Shown: in pieces, positions 11,685-24,332 of the stretch
How positions within the stretch are numbered: the first letter of the stretch is position 1
Layout of the letters: every line of letters begins with the position of its first letter
NCBI RefSeq assembly: GCF_000687475.1
Contig: NC_057317.1
Coordinates: 1,364,001-1,428,000, forward strand
Direction: 5' to 3'
DNA: 64,000 bases
From: Ustilaginoidea virens
Lineage: Eukaryota > Ascomycota > Sordariomycetes > Hypocreales > Clavicipitaceae
The notes under the pieces: generated by a model
Database searches by the model: none
The model's input: only the letters and a program-made list of their open reading frames with translations
Told to the model about the DNA's origin: nothing
Position numbers and translations under genes: made by a program

Positions 11685-14600
11685 CTTATAGCTAAGCGAA
11701 ATACTCTAGGTTCTTATAGTTGGTAAGGATAGTAAAGGGGGAGGCTATTAAGCGGAGTTCTACTAACTATAGCTTAAGGTAAGAAATAACGGTAAGGAGT
11801 TCCTTATCGTATATAGTATAGTTTCGTTCTATATCTAATAAGCGAGTGGAATAGTATATAATAGGGTGGAGTATATTATCTTCTCCGATCTGCGATAGAT
11901 AGTTACTAAGTGCTATATTAGAGCTATTTGCCTTAAGGACTATTTTTTTATTAGGGTCCTATTAGGCGAGAACTAGAGACGATATAAAATACTACTTAAG
12001 CGCTATCTGCTTAGGTAGCTTAGCGATAATCGATCTATTGAGGATAGTTAATGACTGCATATAAGCCTATATAATATCCTGTATCCAAAGGAAGAGGCCG
12101 TAAGATTATTATAGTAATGGGGCTATTAATATTAGTAGCCGTTGACTCGCCTATTGAATTGTGGGGGATTAAGTCAATATCAATCGCTTCTCGTTATTAC
12201 TATAATCCTATATAATAAGCTTAGACTTCTTATATGGGGTATCTATGCCTTTGCCTTTGATTTCTCGTACTATACGTAAGTTGAATAGGCGTTAGGCTCT
12301 ATATTGACTGATATTAAAGGTGATAAATTGGAATATATCGCGGGCCTATAATGCTTCTATCTCTATACGGTTAGACTATTCGAAAGGGGCTCTAGGGGTT
12401 ATAATCTTCCCTTCCCGGTGTAATTGGCTAGTAAGCTATAGGTCGGCTTACTCTTTCGCGGTTAGGAAAAAGACGTCAATAATAGTATTAGAAGCTATAG
12501 CATTAACGAGAGCTTCTTTTTAGTCCTTATTAATTATGACGTTAGATACCACCCTTACTGGTAATAGTGATAGTGGCCTGGCTTAATTAGAGCTAGTGGC
12601 TGGTAACGGATATATTACGGCTGCAGGTATTATCGCGGCTAGAGGTGCGGCTGCAGCCAGTATCCTGATTTCTATCCGGCCGGGGCGGGCCGGTCTTTCG
12701 GCATAGATAATATCTTTAGCATTATCGGCAGTAGGATCGCTATTAAAGTTGTGGTTATAAGGCTTAACGATCGTTAACCGGAACTTAATAGGGCTATATT
12801 GCATCTGCACAATATAGGTCTCACTATTAAGGCTGATTAGCCGGTATAGCTTGTGCTATCCACCCTTTTCTCTCTATACCTGTACGTCAGACTATAGGGG
12901 TAGTTGGTGGATAGGCTATATGTCTGGGCTATTCCGTTAGGTAAGGGTATCGTAAACTTATCGCTTAGTAAGGCATTTCCTAGCTTCATTAGTAGCCTTT
13001 CGTAACGTTAAAGCGCATTATAATACTAATAAGCTAGAAGGTAAGTTATCTATAAGTCGGGGATACGCTCTAAAGACTAGTAACGTAAGTATTAGGCCGT
13101 TAGGCCTAGCAGAATCGTTAACGGCTTTAATAGCTAGCTATAGTTTCTATTCCTTTGTTAATAGGTTGCCTACTTCTTTATTAATAATAGTATAGGCTTT
13201 GCGTAATAGGGCGTAATATCTCTCGACTTTGCCGATACTATTATAGGCTTCTATAGGAATTTTATCTATATTGATAGATAGAAGCTGGGTATTATGATGG
13301 AATTCGGCAGAAGCGAAGTTGGGTCTAGCATTATAAACTATCCAGTTTAGTAGGCTAAGATAGGTATCAATCTAGTATTCCTTAAGGGCATTCTAAATAT
13401 CTTAGGCCTTCTATCTTTATAGATTAAGGAACCTAGCTGCCTAGAAGCTTATTATAGTATCTACGATATATAATACCGGCCGATTATTAATATAAAGGAT
13501 ATCTATAATTATCTTATAGTTAAATTAGTAGTTATCCTTTAGAGTGAACTTAAATCGGCTAGGTGCCTTTGCGTTTATCTAGTATTAATGGCATATATAG
13601 GTAATCCTTTCGATGATATTATGGTTAATATCATTATATCCGGCGCATTAAAGCAATTTAGTAAGCCTATTAATAGAGGGGTGCCCGAATCGATAGTATA
13701 GCTGATGGATTTCTTATAATGATAGGTAGAAGGCTATAGTATCTATAGTATTAAGAGTCTACTATAGATATCCCCATTTCCTAATAATAGGGACCTTAAT
13801 ATCCCCTTAGATTAATAGATTATTAATATTATTAAGCTTCACGCCTATCCTATCTATATCTGTAATAGAATAGAGGAAGGGGGTACCACTATTAAAGATG
13901 TAAAAGGGGATATTGCTGAATATCGTTAGAATATTTAGTATGCCGGAAGATATAGTAAAGCCGGTACTAAAGTTTACCGTATGCTTTTTGTTAGTTGTCT
14001 CGATGGTTAGTATCTTCATCAATCTTATTAGGGCCTTTGCTTAACCTAGGCCTGCTATTAATAGGCTAGAGGCGCCGGTATTTAGTAAGATTCTGCGGAA
14101 GGTATAGTTGTTATAGCGTTCTTCTTCTAGAAAGGTAGAATTACGGTTCAGTAAAGGCATTTAGAAGGGGTTAACTTATAAGAAGGCGTATCGGTATAAT
14201 TCATCTTATAGGGCCTGTAATATCTTAATAGATGATAATAGTTCTGCTTGCGTAAGGGCTTAGAAATACTAAGTAGCTATGATTTGCGGTGTGGTAGTAT
14301 TCTCTGCATCCTATTGTGTATCCCCTGCTATTATTACTTCGATATTACTGATGATATCGTTAAGGTTAGCCTTTATGTTTTCTTCTTTGAGGCCTTAGGG
14401 CCTAGGCTCTTCGTATTCCTATAAGAAAATATAGAATTTCTTATTATTAGGGGCAGTATAATAAGATCGGTTCTTTATCTATTGGTCCTTTAATTCTTAT
14501 TACTTTTTAGCAGAGTAATTAGATGACTAATACCCTATTTTATTATAAACGAAATAACGTTTTTAATAGGGCCTATCTAAAAGGGCACGATTCTATTGTT

Positions 14601-15560
14601 AATACTATTAATATGGGCTAAATTGGCGTTGAGGGGGTCTATATCGTTGGGGGCATTAATACCGGCTGTGGGATTAACCGTATCTACAATCTATAAATAA
14701 CGCTATATTATTAGCGATATTAATATCTTTAATATCCTAATGTTGCTAAGGCTGTTGTTAAAGGAAATAATGCTATTAAGTTATATGGGTAGTCTTATAG
14801 ATAGAAAGGGATCGCTATAGGTTAGCGGCGAGGCCTTCGAATGTAGGGGTATATCGATATAGCGCCTGGCTATACTTAGGGGTATCCCTTATAGCATTAA
14901 GGACTTATCGGTGAAGCTCTATATTAGCTGTAAAGGGGGGAAAAAGACTATAATGTAGGCGTTGAAGTTCTTCTAATAGGATATTAAGGCATTCTAGCTT
15001 TAACTTATCGGGATATTTTGCGATAGTTGATTAAAGTATTGTTCTGTTCTAATGGTGCAAATAGAATTGCTTTATGCTTTTATTTTCGAAATGGCTTTTG
15101 ACTTTGCGGATTATATCGTTAAAAGTAAGGGTATCGCGAATGCGTTTAATATTATTAAAGTAGTAAGTCTTAGTATCGCCGATTAGTATAATTTGGAAAG
15201 CTTTGGCGAATGTATAATCGGGTAATCCTAGTAGGCGATATTTGCTTTTAAAAGAGATGACTTTTGGTATAATGAAGTTATCTATTTTGCCGCTATATTT
15301 ATCCTCTATACGATAGCTGCATAAGAGGTCAGATATCTTTTTTGATATATTATTAAACCTGGTTTGGGAATGATCTTTTTGGTTAAACCCGGCCTTTACA
15401 TAGGCTTTTTGGGTATAATCTTAGGGGTATTCCGGAGGGTATTTTGGAATGGTTTATCGGTTGCCTTACGGTAGGCTGGCGGGATCTTTAGCTAGGTTAT
15501 CTTATAACCCGGGTCGGTCTGGGTTTATCGATACTCCTATTAAAACCGTCTATTTATCGG
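11685..15560 (-). pseudogene. gag-pol remnant of element D
   Basis: Compared with A and B on the other strand, the gag part lies at about 15,560-14,300. The protease and following region are at about 14,140-13,800, with an open piece 13,807-14,022 that matches B 37,334-37,555 almost residue for residue. Integrase is at about 13,750-12,850 and the hinge at 12,583-12,810 (MQMQYSPIKFR..., as in B 38,561-38,833). The start of RT lies from about 12,550 to the H junction. Stops interrupt all domains, and RNase H is not in the window. Confidence 0.8.
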
Positions 15561-17054
15561 CCTAAGTAGGCCGATATTGACGGGAAGGGCTAGGTGCTAT
15601 GCCTATTTTTGGTATTATCGGATGAGGCGTTTAGGCCTAATATCTGGTATTACGGGCGGCAGCGTTAGCTTAATGGGTATTATTATTAGGATCCTCTATA
15701 GAAGGAAGCATATTATTGGGGCCTATAACCCGAGCTCTATTGGGTATACTATGACCTCGAGGGGCATTGATATAGCCGCCTCGGCTAGCCCGATTAGGGG
15801 TATAACCCCTAGGGTGTAGTATTTAATCGGTCGGGCTATAATCTTCGGTTATTGCATATTGTTATTAATAGCGGGAGCTCTCCCCTGTTTCGAATAGCGG
15901 CCTATTGTAAATAGGCGTCTTCCCTTTTGGTTATTAGGACCGGCCCCTTTCTTCTTCAATAAGGGCGTAAGGCTTCTTTAATATAGAAGGGGGGATAATG
16001 AGTTGTTATAACTATAATCGTGCCACCCTTAGTATTGTGAAGTCTTTTATTATTGAGGCTTGTGAGGGTCTCCGTGATAATATTCTTATGACTATTGTAG
16101 GTGCTCGTGATGAATTCCGTAAGCCTATGCGTGAGCCTATGACTTCTTGGTCGAAATTGCCGATAGGTACTAATGCTTCCCTATAAGGGTTGAGGCGTAA
16201 TTAGAATATCTTACGGCCTAGCTGACGGTTAATCTCTTTTTAAAGCCATTTAGGGTTCTATTATTATTGAAGGCATTCTATTAAGGTAGGTATTATAATA
16301 GAGCCTAATGCTCTAATATACACGCCGTGATCCCGTAGGTATATACGGAATTCGCGTAGGAATAGAGGATTAACGCGGTTAAATAGTTATTCATCCTATT
16401 TACTATAGTCTTCGTAGAATAGTTCCTATAGGTCGTCATTAATAATATAATCCTTCTTATAGGTATAGATTAAAAAGGCTAGGCGGTTGTATAATGCTAT
16501 AGTGGTGGCATTAGGGGTAATTGGCTCTATCGCAGTGGCCTAATTATTATTGAGTAAAGGGGCAAATCGTTGTAGCCTTTTAGGTAGTGCCGGTTATAAT
16601 ATTAATGATCGTAATCGTGCTATAGTGTTGAGAGAAGGGGGGGGTGTGTTATAAGGAGTGTAAGATCGGCCTTTACCGGTAAAGGTAAAGGAAAGAAAAG
16701 AAGGGGTTAGTTAGTAAGATAACCGTTTAATAGAATAGGTTATTTACCTCCTATAGTAAGCAGGTGACCGTTTAACGGAATAGGTTAGCCGCCTCCTATA
16801 TATACTAAGGGTATCTTTAAAGATTATGATAGTTAGTATATTTTCTTCCTTTGTAATAGACGAAGGTGGAAGAGGTCTATATCGTTCTTCTAATTAGTTA
16901 ATAGCATAACCATTTAACGGAATAGGTTATCTGCCTTCCTAATTAGTACGATTTATAATAGAAATCGTCTCTTCGAGAGTAATCTTACTAATTTATAATG
17001 CACCGTTCTTTACGGGATATAATCCTATAAGTGGTGGTTATTACCACTGATTAG

Positions 17055-17197
17055 TATTGATATAAACTCGGGGTACCCAGTTATACATAGGGTCGCGCGC
17101 GTGGTATCATATACCGGGAGGTCACTAAGTAAAGGCTTTAATTGCTTTACTAATGACTACTATCTAAAAGGAAAGAAAGGAAGCAAAAGAGAGTAAT
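17055..17197 (-). repeat. LTR of D, inner part (rest at 45,700-45,891)
   Basis: Reverse complement of the inner end of the A/B-family LTR, including the gggtaccccgag block. It is cut at 17,197, where C is inserted. The continuation is 45,700-45,891, with gtaat duplicated at the junctions (17,193-17,197 and 45,700-45,704). Confidence 0.88.
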
Positions 17198-17393
17198 TAT
17201 TAGAGGGAAATTGGCTTATCTATAATGTGGATATCGGTTATATCCGAGGTTAGATATGCCGAGTTCTCCCTAGATCAGTAAGCCCTTAGGGGTACCCCCT
17301 ATCCCACTATAAATAGCTGGGAATATAAGTCTCTTAGAGAGGACTTAGTTCCTTTAATCAAGCATTATCGCATTTTCCCTGTGCATTCTGACA
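17198..17393 (+). repeat. 5' LTR of C
   Basis: 196-bp LTR; the outer TG has become TA at the start, and it ends in tgaca. It contains a TATA-like tataaat near 17,322 followed by the transcript-start-like region. Partner: 45,504-45,699. Confidence 0.9.
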
Positions 17394-17703
17394 TAGTAGT
17401 AATTGCGTAAATATTACAATAAAACCTCATTGTTATCCCTTATCTTGTAGCCCAGCCTTAAGATCAACTGTTATCTTTATTTTGCTATAAAAGCCACTGT
17501 TTTCCGGATCCTATTTAAGCAAGCTTAGGATTCCCCTTTAAATCCATTAAAAGTATTATTGCTGATATACTCGTGTGGCCTCATTAATCAAAAAGGAGGC
17601 TATTACGGAAAGTCGCGATATTTCCTTTGATCTAATAAATCGATATCTTAACCGCTATTTTCGTTAGATCAATTCGTGCCCTAAACATCGTTGTCAGCGA
17701 AAA

Positions 17704-20700
17704 TGGGTACTATTACTGATAATAGCTCCAAACTAGTAGTTAAGCTGATATCCCGATATAATTGGGATATCTAGTATAATTATATTCAAAAGCGTGCTTT
17801 AGAGGATGATATTTGGATATTTGTTGATCTTAAGGGTTCGATAATACTAAATATGCCTCTTCTGCCGGCGTAAGAATTAGATGAACCTATCTATTCTATG
17901 CAGGCATTAGCATCAATACCTATATCGGCAGCAATAGCCGATTCATCAATAGAAGCTACAGATCGTGCCCCTTCTGTAAATACTAAAGCTACATCGGCAG
18001 CTAAGGCATTATTAGCAGCACCAACGGTAAGAATAAGAATAATCCGGCCGCAGCAAGTCGAGAATATTAAAGAAAACCACCACTTCAAGCCGATACAACG
18101 CCCTAGTGGTATTAGTACTGCAGAATAGATGAAATAAGCTAACATTTAGTATAACTTTCAGAACGATCGTTATATAATGTTTAGTCGGAATCTTCGAGTA
18201 TATATAGCGTAGTTTGAATTAATATTAAGCCTTAGCTATAAGATATTAGTAGCAGGCAATCGGAACATTCGAGGAAAAATTTAACGCCTAATAGAACGTA
18301 TACAACCGGTTTAGCTATTATCCGGGAATACCTTAAAGAAAAATTTAAGCAGGCTATACGACGTAACCTCAGAAGATATAATATAGAGGAATGGTTTAAC
18401 GAAATCTCTATATTATATAAGCGATTAGTGCGAATAGACTCGATCCTTATTAATAGGAATATGCCTACTAAATAGCTAGCGGAAGCTCTTCGTCAAAAGT
18501 ATCCTGCCTTTAAGGAAAAAATCCTTAATCGAATAGTAAAAGCATAAGAATAGAATAAATATCTCGATTTTCTAATAACTATTAAATATATTCAGTAGAA
18601 ATAGGAGCTAGAAGAGAAGGGGAAGGTTAACAGTAGTTATATAGCATTTATAATTAACGATACTAAACCTTTGTTATAAGCCGCTTCTAGTAATACTTCG
18701 GCTTTATCTTCGGTAGAGAAAAAGACCTGCAAATACTATAGCAAGCCCTATGTGGTAAAGGGGCTTTATTATAAGAATTATTAGATATTAACTCTATCGA
18801 TGGCTCTAAACCACTTAAAAAATAGGATTAGTAAGAAAAGCTAGGAAGCCGTATATAAAAAGATAAAAAAGGAATCTAAAGAGGTATAAAATACATTTAA
18901 GGCCTTTTAAGATAAATACAAGGGTAAGGGCAAAGGCAAAAGCAACGACAATAACAATAAGGAAGAAAATAGATTAATAGAGAAAAAAAAGGAAGATAAG
19001 GTATTTACGATATCTATTCTTTCTATAGGAACTCACCCGGATGATTTAGGCCTATTAAAGTCTTATATTATGCTCGATAGTAGCGCTTTAACGTATATTT
19101 TTAACGATATAAAGTGGTTTACTAATATCGACTATAATATCGATAAGTACCTCGTTCGTAATACTTATAATAGTATTTTAAAAGTTCTTAGTATTAGCTC
19201 TATTCGAATTATATTATAGGATAGAAAGGCCGTTACCTTTATTAATATTCTATATAATCCGACGATCATAGCGAATTTTCTTGCCGTAAAAAAGATAAGA
19301 AATAAAGGATTATTTTAGAATAACGAAATCAACGAGATTTACCTATAAAAAATAGTTAATAAGAAGTGATCTTTTAAGTTTCTTAGGTAGAAGAAAGGCC
19401 CTATATCCTCTACTAAAGTGGCGGAAATAATATGCCTATAGATGAATTTATCATAAGGGCTTAAAATAAAGCCTTAAATATTAACGAAGCCTATTTAGCT
19501 TAAGGCGATAGCCGCTAGCCCAAAACTTCAATAAAAACGCCTTATACTATCTAGCATATACGTTTTAGGCACCTAGGTCGGGATTCGATAGATTGTATCT
19601 TCAAAGATGTATTGTAAATGCCTAAAGAAAAAGAAGCTTCGAATTGTAAGGTTTATAGTAGCATGAAAATCGTAAAGCAGATATTACGGTTATCTTATAA
19701 TCTCTCAATACCTTAGGAACCCTTTAAAATATTCTCTTTCGATCTATTTCTATAAGCTACTACTTTCAACGGTGATAAATATATAGCGTTATTCACCTGC
19801 CGATTTATAGGAATAAAGTGTATTTTTATGATACCTAGAAAGACCGACCTACCTAAATGCTGGCTAATCTTCGAGAATTAGGTTTTACGCCTATACGATA
19901 TAGCGATCGCAATAGTCATCTCTAATAACGAAACGGCGCTTTAGACTAGTAATAGTCGGGAAGAAGCTAAGCGGAAAGGCATTATAATTCGAAATTTAAG
20001 CCTTAGTTACTAATATTAGAACGGTTATACTAAACGTTCTAGGGGGGTATTAAAGACGAAGATGGCCCTTCTCAATATATAAGCAGGCTTTCCTAAGGAG
20101 TTATGGCCTATTATAGCCGAAGCAGCGGTATATTTACTAAATCGAAGCCCTAGGAAGTCGGAAAGACCTTACGATAACTAGAAGTCACCTCTTCAAATGC
20201 TTTAACTTTAGCTCTATAACAATAAGCCCGCCTAGAAATACCTACCGGCAGATATTCGTCTATAAATTTACTACCTCTGCGCCTATGGATATAAGGCTTT
20301 TGTAATAACTCGCGATAGGATATTGCAGAAAGGTCCGAAGCTTAATCAAAGAGCTTATATTGGGTATTTGGCAGGCTATATCTCGACTATTTAGTACCTA
20401 ATTTAGGTGCCTTCGTTAAAAAGAAGCTGCTGGTTTAATTCTAGCTATATTACATTTGATAAGACCGTTTTTTATTAAGATGAACGCTACTTACCGATTT
20501 CTAAATAATAGAAAGAGGCCCTAAATAGCCTTATCGGTAATATTAAAGAAATACCTATTATTAATGACTTTAAACTCGTATCATTTAGGAATTCGATTGA
20601 AAATATCTTTACTAATAATCCTATTATTAAAGAACTCGTATTATCTGGGAATTCGATTGAAAATATCTTTACTGACGATCCTATTATTAAATAGGCACTA

Positions 20701-20895
20701 GAGGCATAAAATAAAGCTACTAACGATGCCCCTTAACTAATAGAAATTAATCTTAAGGTTATAGACTACCCTAAAGAAGCTATCGCTTAAGTGATACTGC
20801 TATCCCCGCTATTTTCGCCTAAGCTTAACGATAAACTTAAGCCGATTACTCCTTTTAATGATATATTCTTTATAAAGCTCGAAGGAAATACTTAT
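17704..20895 (+). pseudogene. gag-protease-integrase remnant of element C
   Basis: Gag can be read from an ATG at 17,704 (MGTITDNSSKL...). A degenerate CCHC knuckle lies near 18,727-18,785 (CKYYSKPY...). The protease motif LDSSALTYIFND is near 19,070-19,110. The integrase is recognised by the stretch beginning LWPIIAEAAVYLLNRSPRK near 20,100 and the copia-type region KAFVITRDR that follows. Stops are frequent. The frame is cut at 20,895 by element E and resumes at 29,140 with RT. Confidence 0.85.
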
Positions 20896-21611
20896 TGTTG
20901 CAAAATGGTGATTCAGAACACTGTTGGAAATGTACTAGATACCGACAGTGGCGTACAAGGCGTTGCAGAATAAAACAAAGAGCTGGTTAAAGATTTAAAG
21001 CGCACAAGAGGTTGACCAGAGTAAAGATGTCAGGGAAATCTGATTCTAATTGTTGGTGACTATTCTAGCTAGAAAGAGGGAATTTTGGGCATATTTCTAC
21101 CATCTTGAAGAAGTGGTTGAAAATAATGAAAAACCGCAAAAATAGCGAAAAATCCGACGAAAAGTCGGTCTGCCCAACCGTGCCCAGTCTGTGCCCAATA
21201 TCCTACCCAGTGCATACCCAACCAAGCCCAGTGGCTTATAGCGGTGTGCCGGATGCCCTATAACAGCCTGCCGTACGGGCCGGAAGCCCTATATCGGTCT
21301 GCCGTAAATGACCGGTGTAGCGGGTGACTGTATGTAGAAGGCCGAAAGTGCTGGTTTGCCCATTTGGTAATCCCGTAGAAATGCGCCGCCTATTGTGGGC
21401 CCTGTGGCCCGCTGTGACCGGCCGCTGTGGCCGGCTGTGGGGCGCTGTGCCGGTGCCGTGACCGGCGCTGTGGCCCACTGTAATCGGCGTTGTGGGGCGC
21501 TATGCCCTCACTATAGCGCCTGGTATAGCCACCGCGATATCTCAACGTAGAGACATCGTACGGTAGCGAGACCAGTACCAAAATACAGCTAAAAAGGCGC
21601 TAATTTCAACA
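20896..21611 (-). repeat. 3' LTR of E
   Basis: 716 bp, paired with 28,419-29,134. The GC-rich middle block is at about 21,385-21,510. Confidence 0.92.
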
Positions 21612-23750
21612 CCCCCTCTGATTAGCAACATAGCTAATCCTAGCGTTAGAATAAAAGAAAGAAACCCTATAAAAAATCAGAAAAAAAAGATGATGATACT
21701 ATAGGGATTGCAGCCCTAATAGCTGCCGAAATATAGGGAATTTCGGGCTTGGAAGTGGTTTGGTGAGTCTATCCGCAGGCATATCTGTCGTGGGTAAATA
21801 AGATATTTTTACCAGGCCACCGTGGGCCTTCTCACGTATATACCGGAATTTAAGCAAGGTATACTTAGTGCGGGCATACTAATTTAGGTCATTTGCGTTA
21901 AAAATAGACCCTTAGTTATCGCAGTATAGTGGTATCGGGCGTTGAATATCGACCTGGATTTCTTTAAATAAATTAGATATCCACTCTACTTCGCGAAGCG
22001 CCTTAAGTATTACATCAGACTCGGCTTTAAGTATTAATAAAACCACAGTCGAAGACCGTTTTGACCTCCAGCTAATAGGTCCACCATTTAAGGTAGTAAG
22101 ATAACCACCAATAGACTTCGAAGTCAGCCGGCACCCAGCAAAATCGCTGTTAGAAAATGCAGCTAATACTACGGTAGCTTTAGCGGCTCGGTAATAAATA
22201 GCTATATTTGCCGTACCAGCTAAGTAGCGAAAAGTGCCTTTAGCAGCATTAAGCTGTATAGTGGAAGCCTATTGCATATATCGTGACAGGTATTGCATTA
22301 GAAAGGTAAGGTCAGGTCTTAACATCATCATCAACTATATCGATATCCCTACCAGCTGCTGGAATAAGTATTAATTACTAGCATCCAGCGGCGTATCATC
22401 AGCTTTAGTAAGTATACCGGGCTATAGCGGAATTAGATGCAGTCGTACATCCTTAAGGTTAAATTTCTCAAGGACTTCCGCAATAAATTGCGATTAGTAC
22501 AGCTATAATAGGCCCTTTTCTCTATCCCTAATAATCTATACTCTTAGAAAGAAAGAGGTAGGTCCTCGGTCTTCTATAGCATAAACCTTATAGAATTTAG
22601 CTTTAAGCTGGTTAATATAGCTAAGGTCCGGACCAATAATCAAGCAGTCATCCATATAGGTCACAATAAAGGTATGCGTTCCTTTATTATAGAAGACGGC
22701 AGTATTAGAAAGTAATGGCTTAAAACCCTCTTACACTAAAAGGTCTTTTAACCGTAATTGCCACTCGCAAGGGCCTTATTTTAGCCCATATAAGGCTTTC
22801 TTCAATAGTATAACCTATAATACAGAGGGGTTATATCTAACCTTAGTAAGCAAGGCTAAAAGTCGACGACGCTGCTAGTCAGACCATAAGGCTGGGTTAG
22901 GTGAGAGTAGGCTTTCTGCAAATTCTAGAAAACCAGCTAGAATCTCTATATAAATCGTCTCTAGTAGTTCACTATTTAGAAAGGCACCAATAAAGTCGAT
23001 TTGCTCTATTTCCTAATTATTTGCAGTAGTAAGAGTAAGGATAATCCTCTATATTAGTGGGATCAAAGTAGAGGCATAGGTCTCCGTAAAGTCTTGCCTA
23101 GATACCTACATAAAGCCTTTAACAACTAATCGTGCCTTATATTTAACCGGGTTATTATTCGCATCTTTCTTTACACGAAAAACAGGCCGGTTGCATAATA
23201 TCTTCCTACTAGTAGGAATACTAGCCTTTAGTATAAATTGGAAGATATTTAAGTCGATTAATTGCTCGAATTCCGAAAATAAGGCTTTAACCTAGCTATC
23301 CTTATGTGAGCTATATAAGACTTCCTTCCAGCTATTAGGCACACCTTCTAGGGCCCGTTTTGCAGCCTTAATCTTAGCTGCATAGTATATATCGTATATT
23401 TGCTGGTAAAAAGTATAGGAAGGGGGGAAATCCTGTGTGGGAGCCTCTAGGGGGCTGCCTAGGTATCCGAAAATTCTATTGTTTTTCGGCTGGGTGGGTA
23501 GGAACCCGAAAATGCCGTTATTTTCCGGCTGGGTGGGTGGAAAAATGCCGTTATTTTCCAGTTATATAGGTGGGAAAAAACCCTATTAGTCCGCTTGTGG
23601 GTCAGACTATTAGTCAGACTATTGGTCAGTCTGTGGGTCAGGCTATTGGTCAGCCTATAGGTCTAAAAGTGACCTATAGTATCCATAACCTAGGATACCT
23701 TGCACGTCTTATATCTGTGGCTGTATTCTTCCTTGAATTCTACCCCTAAT

Positions 23751-24332
23751 TGTCAAGGATTCGGGCTACGCCCGTATCATGCTAAGGGCAAGCTCAAGTA
23801 TGCGCGCAGCATAGTGCCAAGGGGATATAGGTGTCAATTGTACCAAGTATGGTAACTTGGTACAATACGTACTCTTTTGTCTGGTCTAACGGTCAGACAG
23901 AAGATTAGGTTTTTACCTAGCGATGTGCGCAGACACCCGCTTAGGGCCTAATTGGGCCACTTCGTTACATTTGTACCAAGTTACCCAAGGTCACAGGTTC
24001 GAATCCCGTATGTGGTGCATACAGCGGGCTCTTCATCTGGGCTTACAGAGGACATACTACTAGCCTCTGGGGGGTGCGTAGTATCATATGGCCGGCTGCG
24101 GAGAGGGGAGCTATATCAAGGATTCGGGCTACGCCCGTATCATACTAAGGGCAAGCTCAAGTATGCGCGCAGCATAGTGCCAAGGGGATATAGGTGTCAA
24201 TTGTACCAAGTATGGTAACTTGGTACAATACGTACTCTTTTGTCTGGTCTAACGGTCAGACAGAAGATTAGGTTTTTACCTGGCGATGTGCGCAGACACC
24301 CGCTTAGGGCCTAATTAGGCCACTTCGTTACA
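23751..24332 (+). mobile_element. TRIM-like miniature LTR element inserted in E
   Basis: Two 219-bp direct repeats (23,751-23,969 and 24,114-24,332) begin TG (TA in the second copy) and end CA. They flank a 144-bp interior with no coding capacity. A purine tract (ggagagggga, about 24,099-24,108) lies just before the right repeat. The 5-bp flanks are ctaat (23,746-23,750) and ctagt (24,333-24,337), one G/A transition apart. The related element F has the empty site with a single ctagt at 6,354-6,358. Sizes and signals fit a terminal-repeat retrotransposon in miniature. The primer site is not obvious. Confidence 0.88.
23987..24013 (+). other. tRNA T-arm-like sequence inside the TRIM
   Basis: The interior of the TRIM contains aggttcgaatccc, the consensus of a tRNA T-loop (Pol III B box), with a T-stem having one mismatch. 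No A box or cloverleaf could be built around it, so it is not called a tRNA gene. Confidence 0.5.

Noticed and set aside
23751..24332. A CRISPR-like or tandem duplication reading of the 219-bp repeats
   Set aside because: TG...CA ends, a purine tract, TSD and an empty site in F fit an LTR element; a simple tandem duplication would not duplicate the target.
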